Shown in pieces: positions 44,672-55,590 of a stretch of 64,000 bases of DNA (positions within the stretch are counted from its first letter, which is position 1; the number at the start of each line of letters is the position of its first letter). The stretch covers positions 496,001 to 560,000 of the forward strand of contig JAOANU010000005.1 of NCBI GenBank assembly GCA_034387635.1, given 5' to 3'. The stretch is from Rhodosporidiobolus odoratus (Eukaryota; Basidiomycota; Microbotryomycetes; Sporidiobolales; Sporidiobolaceae). Under the pieces are notes generated by a model. That model did no database searches. It was not told the DNA's origin and saw nothing but the letters and a program-made list of their open reading frames with translations. Made by a program: the position numbers and the translations under genes.

Positions 44672-45738
44672 CTACTCGAGCTGTCCTTCACGCTCGTGCT
44701 GCTCGAGCCGCGCAATTTGCCTGCGAGAGTGAGTCTGAGTGCGGTATCGGGTTACGGGCAGTCTCACCAAGAAAGGCGCGGAAGGCGAAACGCCAGACGT
44801 TCCAAGAGAGACGGAGGAGAAGACGCACTCGTCCCGCACTTTCTCCTGCCATCTCAACAGCTTCGCATGCTCGTGAACCTGAAAGCCGAAAATCCTCGGT
44901 CGCACCCGCTCCACTTTCGCCGCTGCCTGTGCCCCCAATCCTCCTCCCCCAAGACCTGCTTGCCCGCCCGCGCCCTGCCCTGCGCCTGGTACGCTCTTGC
45001 TCGGGATCATGCCGGGGTAGACCATGAACAGCATGTGCGCGAAGGTGGAACCGAAATATGCGCCGTCGATCGAGCCGTGTCGGGATGATTTGGGCGAGTA
45101 GAGATCTTCGCATCGTGGGCAATAGAGCTTGACGGCTTTCTGGTAGGGAAGGTCGGAGAGGCCGAGAGGGAGAAGAGGTTGGCCGTAGCAGAGAACGCGA
45201 GGGCAGCGGCCGAAGTCGCCCTTCTTGTACTTCTCGATCTTATGACAGGAGGACGATGAGCCATGAATGAGTAGATGGGGGGCGGACGAGGAAGAGCAGC
45301 GTACCATCTTGGACAATCCTCGGGACGTGATAACGAAGCGAGCATGGATGAGACCGTACAGATGCCGTGCCGAGTTCTCCAGCTGTTCACGCTGCTCGTC
45401 GTTCAGATCTTCATCCGCTGCGAGAACCGAAGGATCAGGTTACGGCTAAATAGGCGCAGCGACGGGTACGTACCGGCTGTATCCGTGATCAAGTCCAGTG
45501 CAGCTGAGTAGCCTTGAACCTCGGCGTTCAGCCCAGTCAGGTTGAAGCGGTCGACAATGTATTCCTCGTCTACTTCACAGAAATACTCGTTGCCCTTGGA
45601 AGCGAGAAACCACCTGCGAGAGAGGTGAAAGCTTCAGTACGACAATATGTGAAAGTCGGAGAGCGTGAATGAATGGGCGAGCGTACGAGATCCAGGAGTT
45701 GGCGTAGGAGGCGGAAGAGGAAAGAGACAGGTCATCCA
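44672..45738 (-). CDS. CKB1: Casein kinase 2 regulatory (beta) subunit, 5' end unresolved
   Basis: Regulatory dimer-forming subunit of protein kinase CK2. It shows [19 protein letters not shown], the acidic segment [20 protein letters not shown], the zinc-ribbon cysteines in [15 protein letters not shown] and [10 protein letters not shown], and the dimer segment [18 protein letters not shown], then IFGFQVHE. A Gly/Gln-rich insert sits near 44,930-45,000. The last exon ends [16 protein letters not shown]. Exon 45687-45738 starts after an acceptor and its first codon is split, so a further upstream exon must supply the ATG; I could not place it. Confidence 0.93.
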
Positions 45739-47170
45739 CTGCGAAGGGGAAGCAAAGGCGTCAGCCCTCGACTCGTCCGCGGTGTCCCTCCTTCGGATAC
45801 GTGCTCTTCGTCCGCCCGTGAGCGTGCGTGCTGAGCCCGCCGATGACTCAAGGCGCTTCCGCTTGTGTGCTCCACGGACTAGGACCGAGCTAAGGTCGGC
45901 GCTTGCGATTCCGCGTTACGCCCACAGGCATTGTTGTATCATAAAGCAGCAGGATGGAGAGGCGAGGTACGCACTGATCAACGTGTCGCGGGGGCGAGTA
46001 AGGTGTGGGACGATGAGGTGGATAGAGAGGGGAAATGAAGTGGGTGCGAGATCTCGTGATAAGGCGTGTGTTGTAACAGCCTGTAAGCCTGTAGAACCTC
46101 TCCCTGTTGTCCGGGCAGCGTGAGACGGAGACGCGGGAGTTGGGTAAGTCGCGGAGGAGAGACGACGTTCGAGAAAGAAGCGGGTGACGAACGGGACGGG
46201 GCAGACGGGGCGGACTTGGGAATGCACAGAGCGACAGCTAGTCTCCGAGTGTCGAATCCACGGAACGGTGTAAGCCTGACGAAGCTGGCCTCGTTTCGAT
46301 TCTCCTCCTCGAGAGATCAACGTTGATCAACGTTCAACGTTATAACAACCTGTCCTGTGCAAGCCTGTCTCCTCGTTTCAATGTCTGCAAAGGAGTTATC
46401 CAGTACGGCAGTACTTTGACCTCACTACCGCAGCTCATCCACCTCGATCTCGACCGTTTCCCCGACGACAGCCTCTCGCTGTTCGGTCCAGCTCAGCCTG
46501 GCCTCAATCATCCGACGTGGGTCTTCCGCTCGCGTCGAAGCCACGCAGCTGTACTGGTCTAGCTCTTACCAGCCGAACGCGAATCAGAGAAGGTCACGAG
46601 ACGAAAACGGGCTGCTCTGGATTTTTCGGTTCGTTTTTCTCTTTGTCCCGGGAACAAGCGGTCTGTGACTCTCTTACACCACATGGTCCCGGCCCATGCA
46701 AGTGAGAAGCGTTGTTGCGCATCTCAAGCTACGACCTGTTCTGCCTCATTCAATCTCGCTCCTTTTCCCATTTTCTCGCCAAATTCGTACCGCGGTCTCC
46801 TTCTTCGTACACTCCAGCATGAAACGATCGCACCACCCATCCGTCACTGGGCATATCACGACCCAGTACCTCTGCCGAAACGGACTTTTTCTTAACGCTC
46901 TTCATGGCCATGGTCAACTTTTCCGCCCAATCGCTCCTGTCAGCTGGACTACTCGTCTCGTCTACCGCGCCGAGGAGCGCTCGTGACCTGTCGTCTAGGC
47001 AAATTGCCTCTGCCAACCTCTGCCGCCGTCGATTTCAGCCTCGGCTTGGGGGCGGACGTTCCGCGGACCGCAACCATACGCCGCGTTCTTGCCGTGTTCT
47101 TTCGCTTCCTCCTCTTCGTTTCCACCTGCGCATCTTGGTCTTCCGCTCAGCCTCTTCCCATTCTACGACT
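45739..47170. other. Divergent intergenic region CK2 beta / gene D
   Basis: Should hold the first exon of the CK2 beta gene and the promoter of gene D. A perfect 16-bp palindrome lies at 46319-46334. The frame of gene D stays open upstream to an ATG at 46904, so a longer form is possible. Confidence 0.45.
46319..46334. repeat. 16-bp perfect palindrome
   Basis: AACGTTGATCAACGTT equals its own reverse complement. A partial third copy (CAACGTT) follows directly. It might be a dimeric protein-binding site between divergent genes; no proof. Confidence 0.6.
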
Positions 47171-49275
47171 ATGGCAGACTACCTGCCGCAGTGGGCCACG
47201 AATGACTTCCGACGGGCAATCTACGACGCTTTCCTTCGGTTCGCACTCCAGAAACGGCGCGAGGCAGCACTGCTCGAACACTCTGCGCAGCGGCAATTAC
47301 TCGAAGCGCAATGCAAGTGGTTGGTCCAGCGTGCCCTTCAGTTGGTGGAGTATCTGCCGGATCAACGGTGGAACGAAATCAACGGTCGCGGTCAATCTTC
47401 GAAATCTCACGCAAAAAAACGGCTAGCTACGGAGGTACTCGCGCGCGTCCGAACAGCAGGCGAGGCTGTCCGACAGGGAGGCGAAGTGGTACGCTCTCTT
47501 CGAACCTGGTCCCGCTCCGTATCCTTGCTCACCCCTCCGGAACAGCCATCAATCAGAGACATGCTCCTCTTTGCCGTGACCACCGACGTAAGTCGCCCTT
47601 ACTATCTTGGCATTTGAGGTGAGTCGACAAGCTTACACTCTCATTCTCTTCACATGCTTGACTCGGTAGAGCGGCAACCATCTCAGGCGCGATATGCAAT
47701 CAAAGGCACAAGATTTTGGGGAATATCCCGGGTCGTCACAGCCTGGCCATGCTCAGGCCGAAGCGTCATACCATCCCTACGGCCATGCACCTCTTCTTGT
47801 GTCCGACCGAGCCGTAGGTCATCTTTTCGTCTAAGTGCCGGTTCGAGAACTGAGCTGATATACCCTTATTGCAGCTGGAGGCGCCGACCTCAACACACTC
47901 TCAGGATCCATCGCCAGCACTCGCTCCTCCTGCGCCAAACAACCAACTTCTACCTATCCCTGACGCCCCAGGGACGTTCGAGCAGATTCACCAGCAGATC
48001 AAAGCGATCGAACGCTGCTCAGGTCAGGGAATTAACCATCGAAAGAGGCTCTATGCCTACTCTAGGCACCTCTCATACGGCGCATATTGCAGTCGAGTGC
48101 GGGGGTCACAATTGTCGATCAGCCGCAACGTTGCCGAAGTCTACAACAATCTTGCTCACGTACCCGGATACACCGCTGTACGTGACCTCGTTGTAAAGTC
48201 CTCCCTGCTCAGGTGCTCACGCCCCCTCTCTCATTTTAGCCTGATTGGACGACTCTGCTCAATGGTCACGTTGCCGCTGAATATGGGACCGTAACTATAT
48301 GCTTACATGGATCCTAGCAGGACGAAGCTGATGCACCTGTGTCTCTACAGATTGATCCCGCTTCCCAGCAAGCCCAGCACACGGCACCTAGCGTGTCCGC
48401 AGGCCGGGATCAACCGCCTGTACCTCGCCCACAGGTTCCCATCGACCTCCTTCTGAATGACCCTACCGGTCCGTATACGTATGAGGAGGTCCGACAGTTC
48501 CTCAGCTCAATCAAGACTTTCAAGGGGCCCGCACGATCCTGCCTCACTCGAGATTGGGCAGTACATCTTACATCTACTGCCGTCCGAGGTTGCCTGGAGC
48601 CGTTGGACTTACGGCCAACGGTGGTTGATCAGTCGAAATCTTACTCGGGTAAACGATAACCTCTTGCATGTGCCCGGATACACGACCGTGGGTGGAACTC
48701 GCTGCATTATATTCAAGTATGTACGCTCACCGACTGAACTGTTTTGTCTCCCGTAGCCGAACTGGGAGACAGTACTACACGGGCATGTCGCTGCTGAATA
48801 CGATATCGTAGATCACTTGATCACAAATACTGCCAAGCTCATGCTGATTGACCATTTTTGTCGCCAGATATCACTTCCCCCTCACCATGATTCTCAAGGC
48901 TTTCCTCCTCCTCCTCCGGCCCCCGCCCCGGACCACATCCCCGAGTACTTGGGTCCTGCGGTGTTCCCGGACGTCCTTCCACTCATGAGTACCTCTCAAC
49001 GCTACATCCCTACCACGCCCCTTCCTCTTCAACACCACATGCCGCCCGTGGCCCCTCCGCAACAACCTCTCGGCTCCCCCTTCCAGCGCCGCCAGTTTCC
49101 GCCTCGACCCACCAGCGACGACTCCTCTCCACTCGTAGCACCTGCCGAGCTTCCTCACCAACAACATCACCACTACCGTAGCCTTGCGCAGGGTCATCGC
49201 CGTATCGGGCTCAGGACGGCGGCGAGGTTGGGCACGACTTGCGAAGCTTTTGCGGCGGGTAGGGCATTCCAGTGA
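47171..49275 (+). CDS. Unrecognised modular protein, distant family copy D, one frameshift
   Basis: Seven exons, all boundaries in phase 0 apart from one frameshift: 47171-47587, 47670-47813, 47875-48177, 48240-48290 (51 nt), 48351-48687, 48757-48807 (51 nt) and 48868-49275. Two internal modules repeat. Long exon ends: SISRNVAEVYNNLAHVPGYTA and LISRNLTRVNDNLLHVPGYTT. Short exons: PDWTTLLNGHVAAEYGT and PNWETVLHGHVAAEYDI. The tail HYRSLAQGHRRIGLRTA resembles the GYxSLASVK..LGRDRA tail of A and B. Exon 48351-48687 is one base too long. The frame changes within AAGGGGCCCGC near 48522-48532, fixed by one C fewer. This could be a sequencing error or a disabled gene. About 569 aa if repaired. Function unknown. 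Confidence 0.6.
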
Positions 49276-49831
49276 GGTGTGAAACGGGAGAGGGAGCAGG
49301 AGGAAGAGAGGGAGCCGAACGAAGAGAGTAGTTGGATGTAAAGGGGGGGCAGGCGGCGCCAGAGGATTGCTGGAAGGGGGAAGAACAGGTGGAATCGCGA
49401 GGAACAGACTGAGAGGGAAGAAGGATAGAAATGACTGTTTGGCTGCCTCTGTACGACTTTGTCTGTCACCTCCTTGCCCATGCCCGTGCCTGTCTGATGT
49501 TCCTCGAGGCTCTTTTCAGCGAGCGGGGCCCTGGCACGAACTTTCGAACGCATCCGTTTCCTTTTCTCGATTATCCGGTTGACCTTCTCAGCTGGCACTT
49601 TTGGTCAACTACACCTCGACTCGCTCCCTGAGCGTAGACCCACAGCATCGTCCCAGATTACCTACGTACTGTTCAGTCAATGTCCTTCTCACCTAGCACT
49701 CATTGGTTCGACTTTCCCTTCATAATGACGTCGCCTCTCGAGAAAGCCGATGAGGGAAAGCAACTCTTGTCGTTCTCCTCGCAATGCTGCACAGGCATCG
49801 ACAAGCATTCCAATCTGTCTTGCGGAACACT
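49276..49831. other. Intergenic region
   Basis: 3' UTR of gene D and promoter of the 2H phosphoesterase. No other gene seen. Confidence 0.5.
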
Positions 49832-50578
49832 ATGAGCACTGCAACTCCATCGCGCGCGTCTCCTCCACGCTGGCCGAATCCCCCATCTTCCTCCTCGTCT
49901 CATTCTGCCGCTGCAGCAACTCCCGGTCAGCACGGAAAGCCCCATCGACACCGACCAGCGACTGCCCATGCAGAGCAACACGTCTACGTCCTCACCCTCC
50001 GCCTCTCCCCTTCCCTCCACGATCCACTGAACGCCCTGCGCACTCGCTACTTCCCTTCATCCCGCCTAGAAGTCGCCGCCCACCTCACCCTCTTCCACGC
50101 ACTTCCTCATTCGCAACTCTCTGAAGTCGTCGAAGAGATCCAAGAGGTCGCCGGGCGAACGAGGGTATTCGAGGTCAAGACTGGCGGAGTTTTCATGCTG
50201 GGAAAACAGGGCGTCGCCGTCTCGCCTGGAAAAGGGACTGAGCAGGGAGCAGCCGTACACGCAGCGCTACGAGCCAAGTGGGCTAGCTTCCTGTCGAAGC
50301 AGGACGCGAAGGATTTCAAGGCGCATTGGACGGTGCAGAACAAGGTGGACGATGAGGAGGAAGTGAAGCAGACGTATGCAGAGGTTCGGAAGTGGGCGAA
50401 AGAGGAGGGCGCGCAGGGTGTGGCTGACGGGCTGGAGCTTTGGCGGTACGATCGCGGACATTGGGTGCCAGAGCGGGAGTTTGCCTTCGCGCGTTGGTGG
50501 GGAAACGGTGCAAGGCAATGTATAAACCGCGACTTTCAGTCCCGACCCGCTGGAGAGACTAGCGCCGGTGAGTCTTGA
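49832..50578 (+). CDS. 2H phosphoesterase superfamily protein (2'-5' RNA ligase-like), 248 aa
   Basis: Members cleave or join 2',5' or cyclic phosphodiester bonds. Two HxT motifs on repeated strands mark the active site: AAHLTLFHALP and KAHWTVQNKV, about 100 residues apart. The first strand is HVYVLTLRLSPSLHDPLNALR. The C-terminal lobe has LELWRYDRGHWVPEREFAF. Single exon. An in-frame ATG at 49784 would add 16 residues; the ATG at 49832 opens a Ser/Pro/Ala-rich leader. The last 30 residues look less conserved, and GGTGAGT near the stop could be an unused donor. Substrate unknown. Confidence 0.85.
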   Translation: MSTATPSRASPPRWPNPPSSSSSHSAAAATPGQHGKPHRHRPATAHAEQHVYVLTLRLSPSLHDPLNALRTRYFPSSRLEVAAHLTLFHALPHSQLSEVVEEIQEVAGRTRVFEVKTGGVFMLGKQGVAVSPGKGTEQGAAVHAALRAKWASFLSKQDAKDFKAHWTVQNKVDDEEEVKQTYAEVRKWAKEEGAQGVADGLELWRYDRGHWVPEREFAFARWWGNGARQCINRDFQSRPAGETSAGES

Positions 50579-50822
50579 CATTCTTAGCTTTGCGTCAAGG
50601 CAGGAAAGACCGAAGGTCGACAAGCAAGTATCGGGCCCCGAATGCTGCGCGGTGTATGGTAGACTACGGAAGAAAGAGGGCGACATTGTTTTGGGGGTAT
50701 GCAAGAATGCCAGCAAGCGAGGGGTAGGTAGAGAGGTAGGTAGAGAAGTAAAAAAGGCGAAAGGGTATCTTAGGAAGCGACTGGCGCTCGAGTGGTATGG
50801 GGTGGTAGACTAGCAAGCTTCG

Positions 50823-53800
50823 CTATCGAGAACTGGCCTGCCCGCAGGAGATGAAGTCAGCAAGGTGTCACGGACACAGGAAGGCAGCCCGCAGACGCAC
50901 CTGAGCCACAGCTTTCCAGGCCTGCACTTGGACCGAAGGATGCGCCATGGGGTCGGCTCGATCGATGCAACCTGTTGGGGATTCAGTCCGTAAGTTTCCG
51001 GTGGCCCGAGGACGGTCGAAGGAAGACTGACCCTCGCGATGAGCATAGTAGCATGCTCCGTCGTTCCCTCGGTTTCGACGACGAGCTGCCCGGCCCAATC
51101 ATCGTGAACAACTTCGATGCCGCCCGGTCCGTTTCCTCCCACGCCAGCTGCATCGCCGATAAGCTGTCCTGGCTTAATCTTGATCCCGGCGCGGTAAACG
51201 AAGGTCTTGACGGTATAGGTGTTGCCTTGAGGAGAGGAGAGCCCGACGCGATCGTTACAAAGCTGGAGAGTCTCACGAACGCTCGCGACAAAGGGTGCAA
51301 GAGATAGGTCTGGAGAGAAGGTAGTTGTGAGTGCATGGTGATCTCGAACGCATGGGGAGAAAACGCACAGAAGACAGGGTTCGAGCTGGAACTGGTGATA
51401 ATGTTGTGGAAGTAAGAGGGAGAGAACGACAGCATGTTGAGCCAAGCCTGGCAGACGTGTATGAACAGGAAGGTCAGCCGGGGAGCAGGACGCAGAAGAC
51501 GGGGCGGGAAAATCTCGCACCGGAAGATGACCGACGGTATCGAAGGAAAAGGACAGGTCGCGGAGGAACCGCCCGTCGAAGACAAGCTTTCCGACGTTAC
51601 CAAAGGGCTCGATGGCGACGTTTGCGACGACGTCGCCCTTCTTCAGCTGTGCCCATGCACCGGTGCTCCTCCAAACTTCCCTCTCACACTCAACCACTTC
51701 CGCATCTGTCATCCAGCTCTCGCCGTGGGCGTTCGTCGGGACCCACACCTTGAGACTCGGCGCACGTCCCAGCTTGTGTACAGGGATGTTCGATGGAGCG
51801 AGATCGGGGAAGGCGAAAGGTGCGAAGGCCTTCGGCGGAAGCAACGACTGCGAGCGCAATCGAAGGACGACCCGATTGTGTGCGCGAGTCGTGGCCCGAG
51901 CACGCTTGAGCGAGAGAGGGGAGAAGTGCTGAGGCGTGGCGTTGTAGGTTCGAGCGAGAAGGGCGTATTCGTCCGGAGAGATGGTGAGCGAAGCTCGGAA
52001 GGCAAGGAGGTCGCGGATGTCGAGGTTGATCGAGTCGGGTGGAGGAAGGTATCGGGACGACAAGCCCTTCTTCGCCGTAACGGCGAAGCTGCGGTAGCCT
52101 TGCCCACCGAGGAAACGCTGCAGGACAAGCTCCTTTGCATCGACGTCGATGGTCCGGCGAAGCGACTTCGACACTTGACGAAGAGAGATGAGGTCGCTGT
52201 ACGTGATGTGCTGAAGGAGGGACCCGACAGTCGAGAGTGGGGAGGTGCGAAGTGCGTACTCGAAGCGAGGGCGAGGAGGCTCCTCCTCTTCGACATGCAC
52301 CAGTTCTTCCGGACCCTGCTCGCCCGAGTCGCCGACGCCGATGGGTAAAGCTACAGTTACCGCATCCTCGGTCGGTCCTTGAGCGCCTTCAGCTGGCGCC
52401 GCCACCTTTTTCTCCCTGTCCCTCGCTGCAGCAAGAGCTGCCGCGCGAGCGGTTCCTTCCGCCGTGATCTTCTTTCTCCCGGGGCTCACTACGGGCGACT
52501 TAAGGTCCAGCGGTGGAGGAACTGCTCTCGGCGACTTGGGCGTAGGCGGAGGACGAGGTGTACGGGGCGAGACTGCATCAGCGGCTGCGGAAGGAAGGGG
52601 AGGCGTTGAGGAAAAGGAAGCGACATGAAGCGGCGACGGCAGGGGTTTGTGAAGACGGGTAGACTCAAGCGAGGTATGGCGGGAAGGCTCAACAGGTAGT
52701 ACTGTCGTGTGCGGCTGAGATAGGCGACGCGGAGCTACCGATTGCAAGGCCGCTGGCGCAGCCGGAGCAGCGAGGGAGGGACGGCGGATATGGGTGAAAG
52801 CCTCGCCGGTAGAGACCGGGAGGCCGGTCAACGGCTTCGCTGGGACAGCGGGAACAGACTCTTCGAGTGCTGGACGGGACGAGTGTTTCCCGGTGCTGCT
52901 CGTCGCGCTGACCGGATCCTCCGACACTTGCGAGTCTTTTCTCGCCACCGCTCTTACCGGTAGGCGTGACTGCTCGTTCCCCGAGCGTGGAGCGGCGGAA
53001 GAAGACGTCGAGACAGCCTTCTCAACTGAACGAGGCGGGACGGGCACGTCCTCAGACTCCGTCACCGGCGCATCGGCAGGCGACTTCTCCGCCGTACGAA
53101 ATGGAGGAAAGCTCGCTTGCGTCGGGGTGGGTCCGTCGAAGGGCCCGTTGCGCTCGACGGTGGACGAGGGCGGAAGCTTGATCGGCGGCAAGAGGGCGAC
53201 TTTATGCGGTTCTGCCACCGTACCTTGCTTGCTCGACGGCGACTCGAGGGAGCGATCTCCACTCCCGTCCTCGCCATTTGTCGAAGTTTCCGGCGTGCCG
53301 ATGCTTGAGTTGGAGGGCGAGGAGAACCCGCGACCCATAATGGGACAGTCGAAGGCCGAAGCACCAGAGACGGCGGGCGAGGGAGTATTCGGTTCTGTAG
53401 CGGTAGATTTGCCGAGGAAGGCAGCCATGGGGTCATAGGCGGCGCGAGCGGGAGGCGAATAGTTGTTACTGAGAGCGGCGGAGGCAAGCTGGGATGACTG
53501 CCGGAAAGCGGCGGTAGAAGCGTTCGAGAGAGCCGCAAGAGGGGACATGGTGGTCGCGCCTGCTCGGGTGGGAGAAAGTGAGGCACCGCGGAAGTTGGTA
53601 CTGGAACGGGCGGAGGATGGCGGGGTCGACGGCGAGGCAATAGGACGTTGTCGATTCCCTGTACAGCCATCGGTGAGTATGGACTGGCTCAAAAGTAGCA
53701 GAAAGGGACGGACCGCTACTGTTCAGACTTTCTCTCCTAGCCGGCCTCTGCATCGCACCCTCACTCACATTCTCCGCTCGCCTCGTTGCAGCGGTACGAA

Positions 53801-54635
53801 CCGCACTCGGACTGTACTCGGCCTCCCTACTCCTGGTCGTACCACTAGCGCGAATTCTGGGGCCGCTCGACGAGCTGTCCCTCCGACGCTGTGGAGAAGC
53901 GACGGGAGAAGCCGAGTCGTAAAAACTGGAGGAAGTTGGAAGACTACCGGCAGTGGCTACGGGTTGGGCGTGTTTGGCCGTCTTCTTAGGAGCGATGAAG
54001 GACGACGAAGGAGAGTCGGCGGTGGAAAAAGTCTGGCTGATGCCGTTCTGAGGCGTGACTTCGCGTCGATGACCGCCAAACGAAGAGGGCGGAGGAGCGG
54101 GTCCGTCCAGTGAGAATCCGTCATGCCCACCGTCGCTAGTCGGCGGAGTAGAGGCAAAGAAAGGAGGAGATGCGATAAGCTGGGAGTAGGAAGAAGGCGG
54201 AGGAGAGGTGGGATGAGCTGCTGAGGAAGAAGAGGCGAACGAGCTCTCTCTCCTTGGGGGCGTCGCGTATCCCCCGCTTGGCGCTATAGCGTGGCGTGGA
54301 GCTACACGAGGAGCGGTGCTGCCAAATTCAAGGGAAGGCAGCTGGGGAGGCGCTGCCTTGTCGAGAAGAACCCAATCTCCCGATTCGCTGTGTCCGCTGT
54401 TCTGCCTCGACCTCTTCTCTGTCGGTGCCCATCCCCGGACAGCGCCGGCAAGGATTTCTCTCTCCCTCACTGGCCTCGCATTACTGCTTGCCCTGCTCGC
54501 CGACTTGCTCCTCGGTGCCCGCTCCTTGCCTCCGCTTCCTTTATCCGGTAGCGCCGGGACTGCCTGCTTCTGCGCAGCGTTGGCGGATTCTCGGAGGTTC
54601 GCTTCCGACTTGCGGCGCGAGGAAAAGAGCGGCAT
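50823..54635 (-). CDS. Long Ser/Pro-rich protein with F-box-like motif, about 1150 aa
   Basis: Begins MPLFSSRRKSEANLRESA. About 750 residues of low-complexity Ser/Pro/Ala follow. Next comes an F-box-like helix pair (STVGSLLQHITYSDLISLRQVSKSLRRTI), then a folded C-terminal half (SLKVWVPTNAHGESWMTD, GDVVANVAIEPFGNVGKLVFDG, YTVKTFVYRAGIKIKPGQLIG). Exons: 53714-54635, 51532-53658, one ending at 51309 and a last part. The final junctions are ambiguous: one choice stops at 50823 (..VQVQAWKAVAQASSR), another at 50811 (..RPVLDSEAC). Likely a substrate adaptor of an SCF ubiquitin ligase, or a scaffold; inference from the F-box-like helix only. Confidence 0.7.
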
Positions 54636-55590
54636 TTTGCTGAGGAAGAAGGTGTTGTCGCTCGGAGAGAAGGAAGGAAGTTGGAGCCTGTCCGGAGAAG
54701 GGGATCGACGACGCGTGAGTCGCGTTGCGGAGCGGTGAACCGAAGAACGGCTGGAAGGACAGTCGAGGAGTGTCAATGGTGCAGCGCCAGGAAGAGCTGC
54801 AGTAGGCTGGCGGCTTGAGAGCGGAAGAAGGAGGCAAGGGGGAGGAAGTGCGTCCGGATTTCTGCGGATCACTCTGTAAGCGAGAGCTGCGACGAGTCAA
54901 GCGGTGAGAAGCTGTAGGAGAGACGGTCCAGCGTACCAAGTTCCGTCAGACTCGACTCAACTCTCCTGGCGACCGTTGATCCCGGGTGAGCGAGAATCAA
55001 GAACCAACCTGAGGAGCGTTGAGATCGCGCGCTGAGGCCGCAGGTGACGTTGAACAAGGTACGTGCACTTGGCGCAAGGAAAAGCGTTTGAAGTTGACGG
55101 AATGAGTTGAGGTGGGAAGAGGGAGAAAAGAAGAAAAGAAGAAACGGTGTGAATCGACCAGTTGGCAGAACAGACGGGCGAAAGCTGACGCCTGGCTTCG
55201 TGCGTGCCGAGATGTGCAGGGACCAGGAAGTAGTGTCCTACCCGGATCACAAGCAGATGAGAAAGAGCAGCCAGAGGATGGGGGAAAAGAAAAGCTTCTC
55301 GGGCAGTTCTCCCTCTCTCGATTGCAACCCAGGAAAGCATCCGACACAAATAGTAGAGGCGATTACAGACAGACAAGCTGAGGATAACGTACAGACGATC
55401 TCGCCGCAGAATGACAACGAGACAGCGGTGGAGGAGAAAAAGGCGAGATGAAAAACGACATGATAAACGTGAAAGGGTAGGAAGAGCGTTTCGTCAGGGT
55501 ATATAGAGAGAAGCCAAATACTAACCGTCACATTGAGTCCTGCAGTTCCTGTTCCTCCTTACATTCATATACCTCCCCTCCACTCTCCCC
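54636..55590. other. Intergenic region F-box-like gene / Bqt4
   Basis: Promoter and 5' UTR of the F-box-like gene, then the 3' UTR of Bqt4. Open frames here have no recognisable features. Confidence 0.5.

Noticed and set aside
48291..48320. 30-bp intron in gene D (GTAACT to TAGCAG)
   Set aside because: Too short for this genome; the acceptor at 48350 gives a normal 60-bp intron in the same phase.
52794..53438. Long plus-strand frames opposite the F-box-like gene
   Set aside because: Antisense shadows of Ser/Pro-rich codons; the minus-strand frame has the F-box-like motif and clean splicing.
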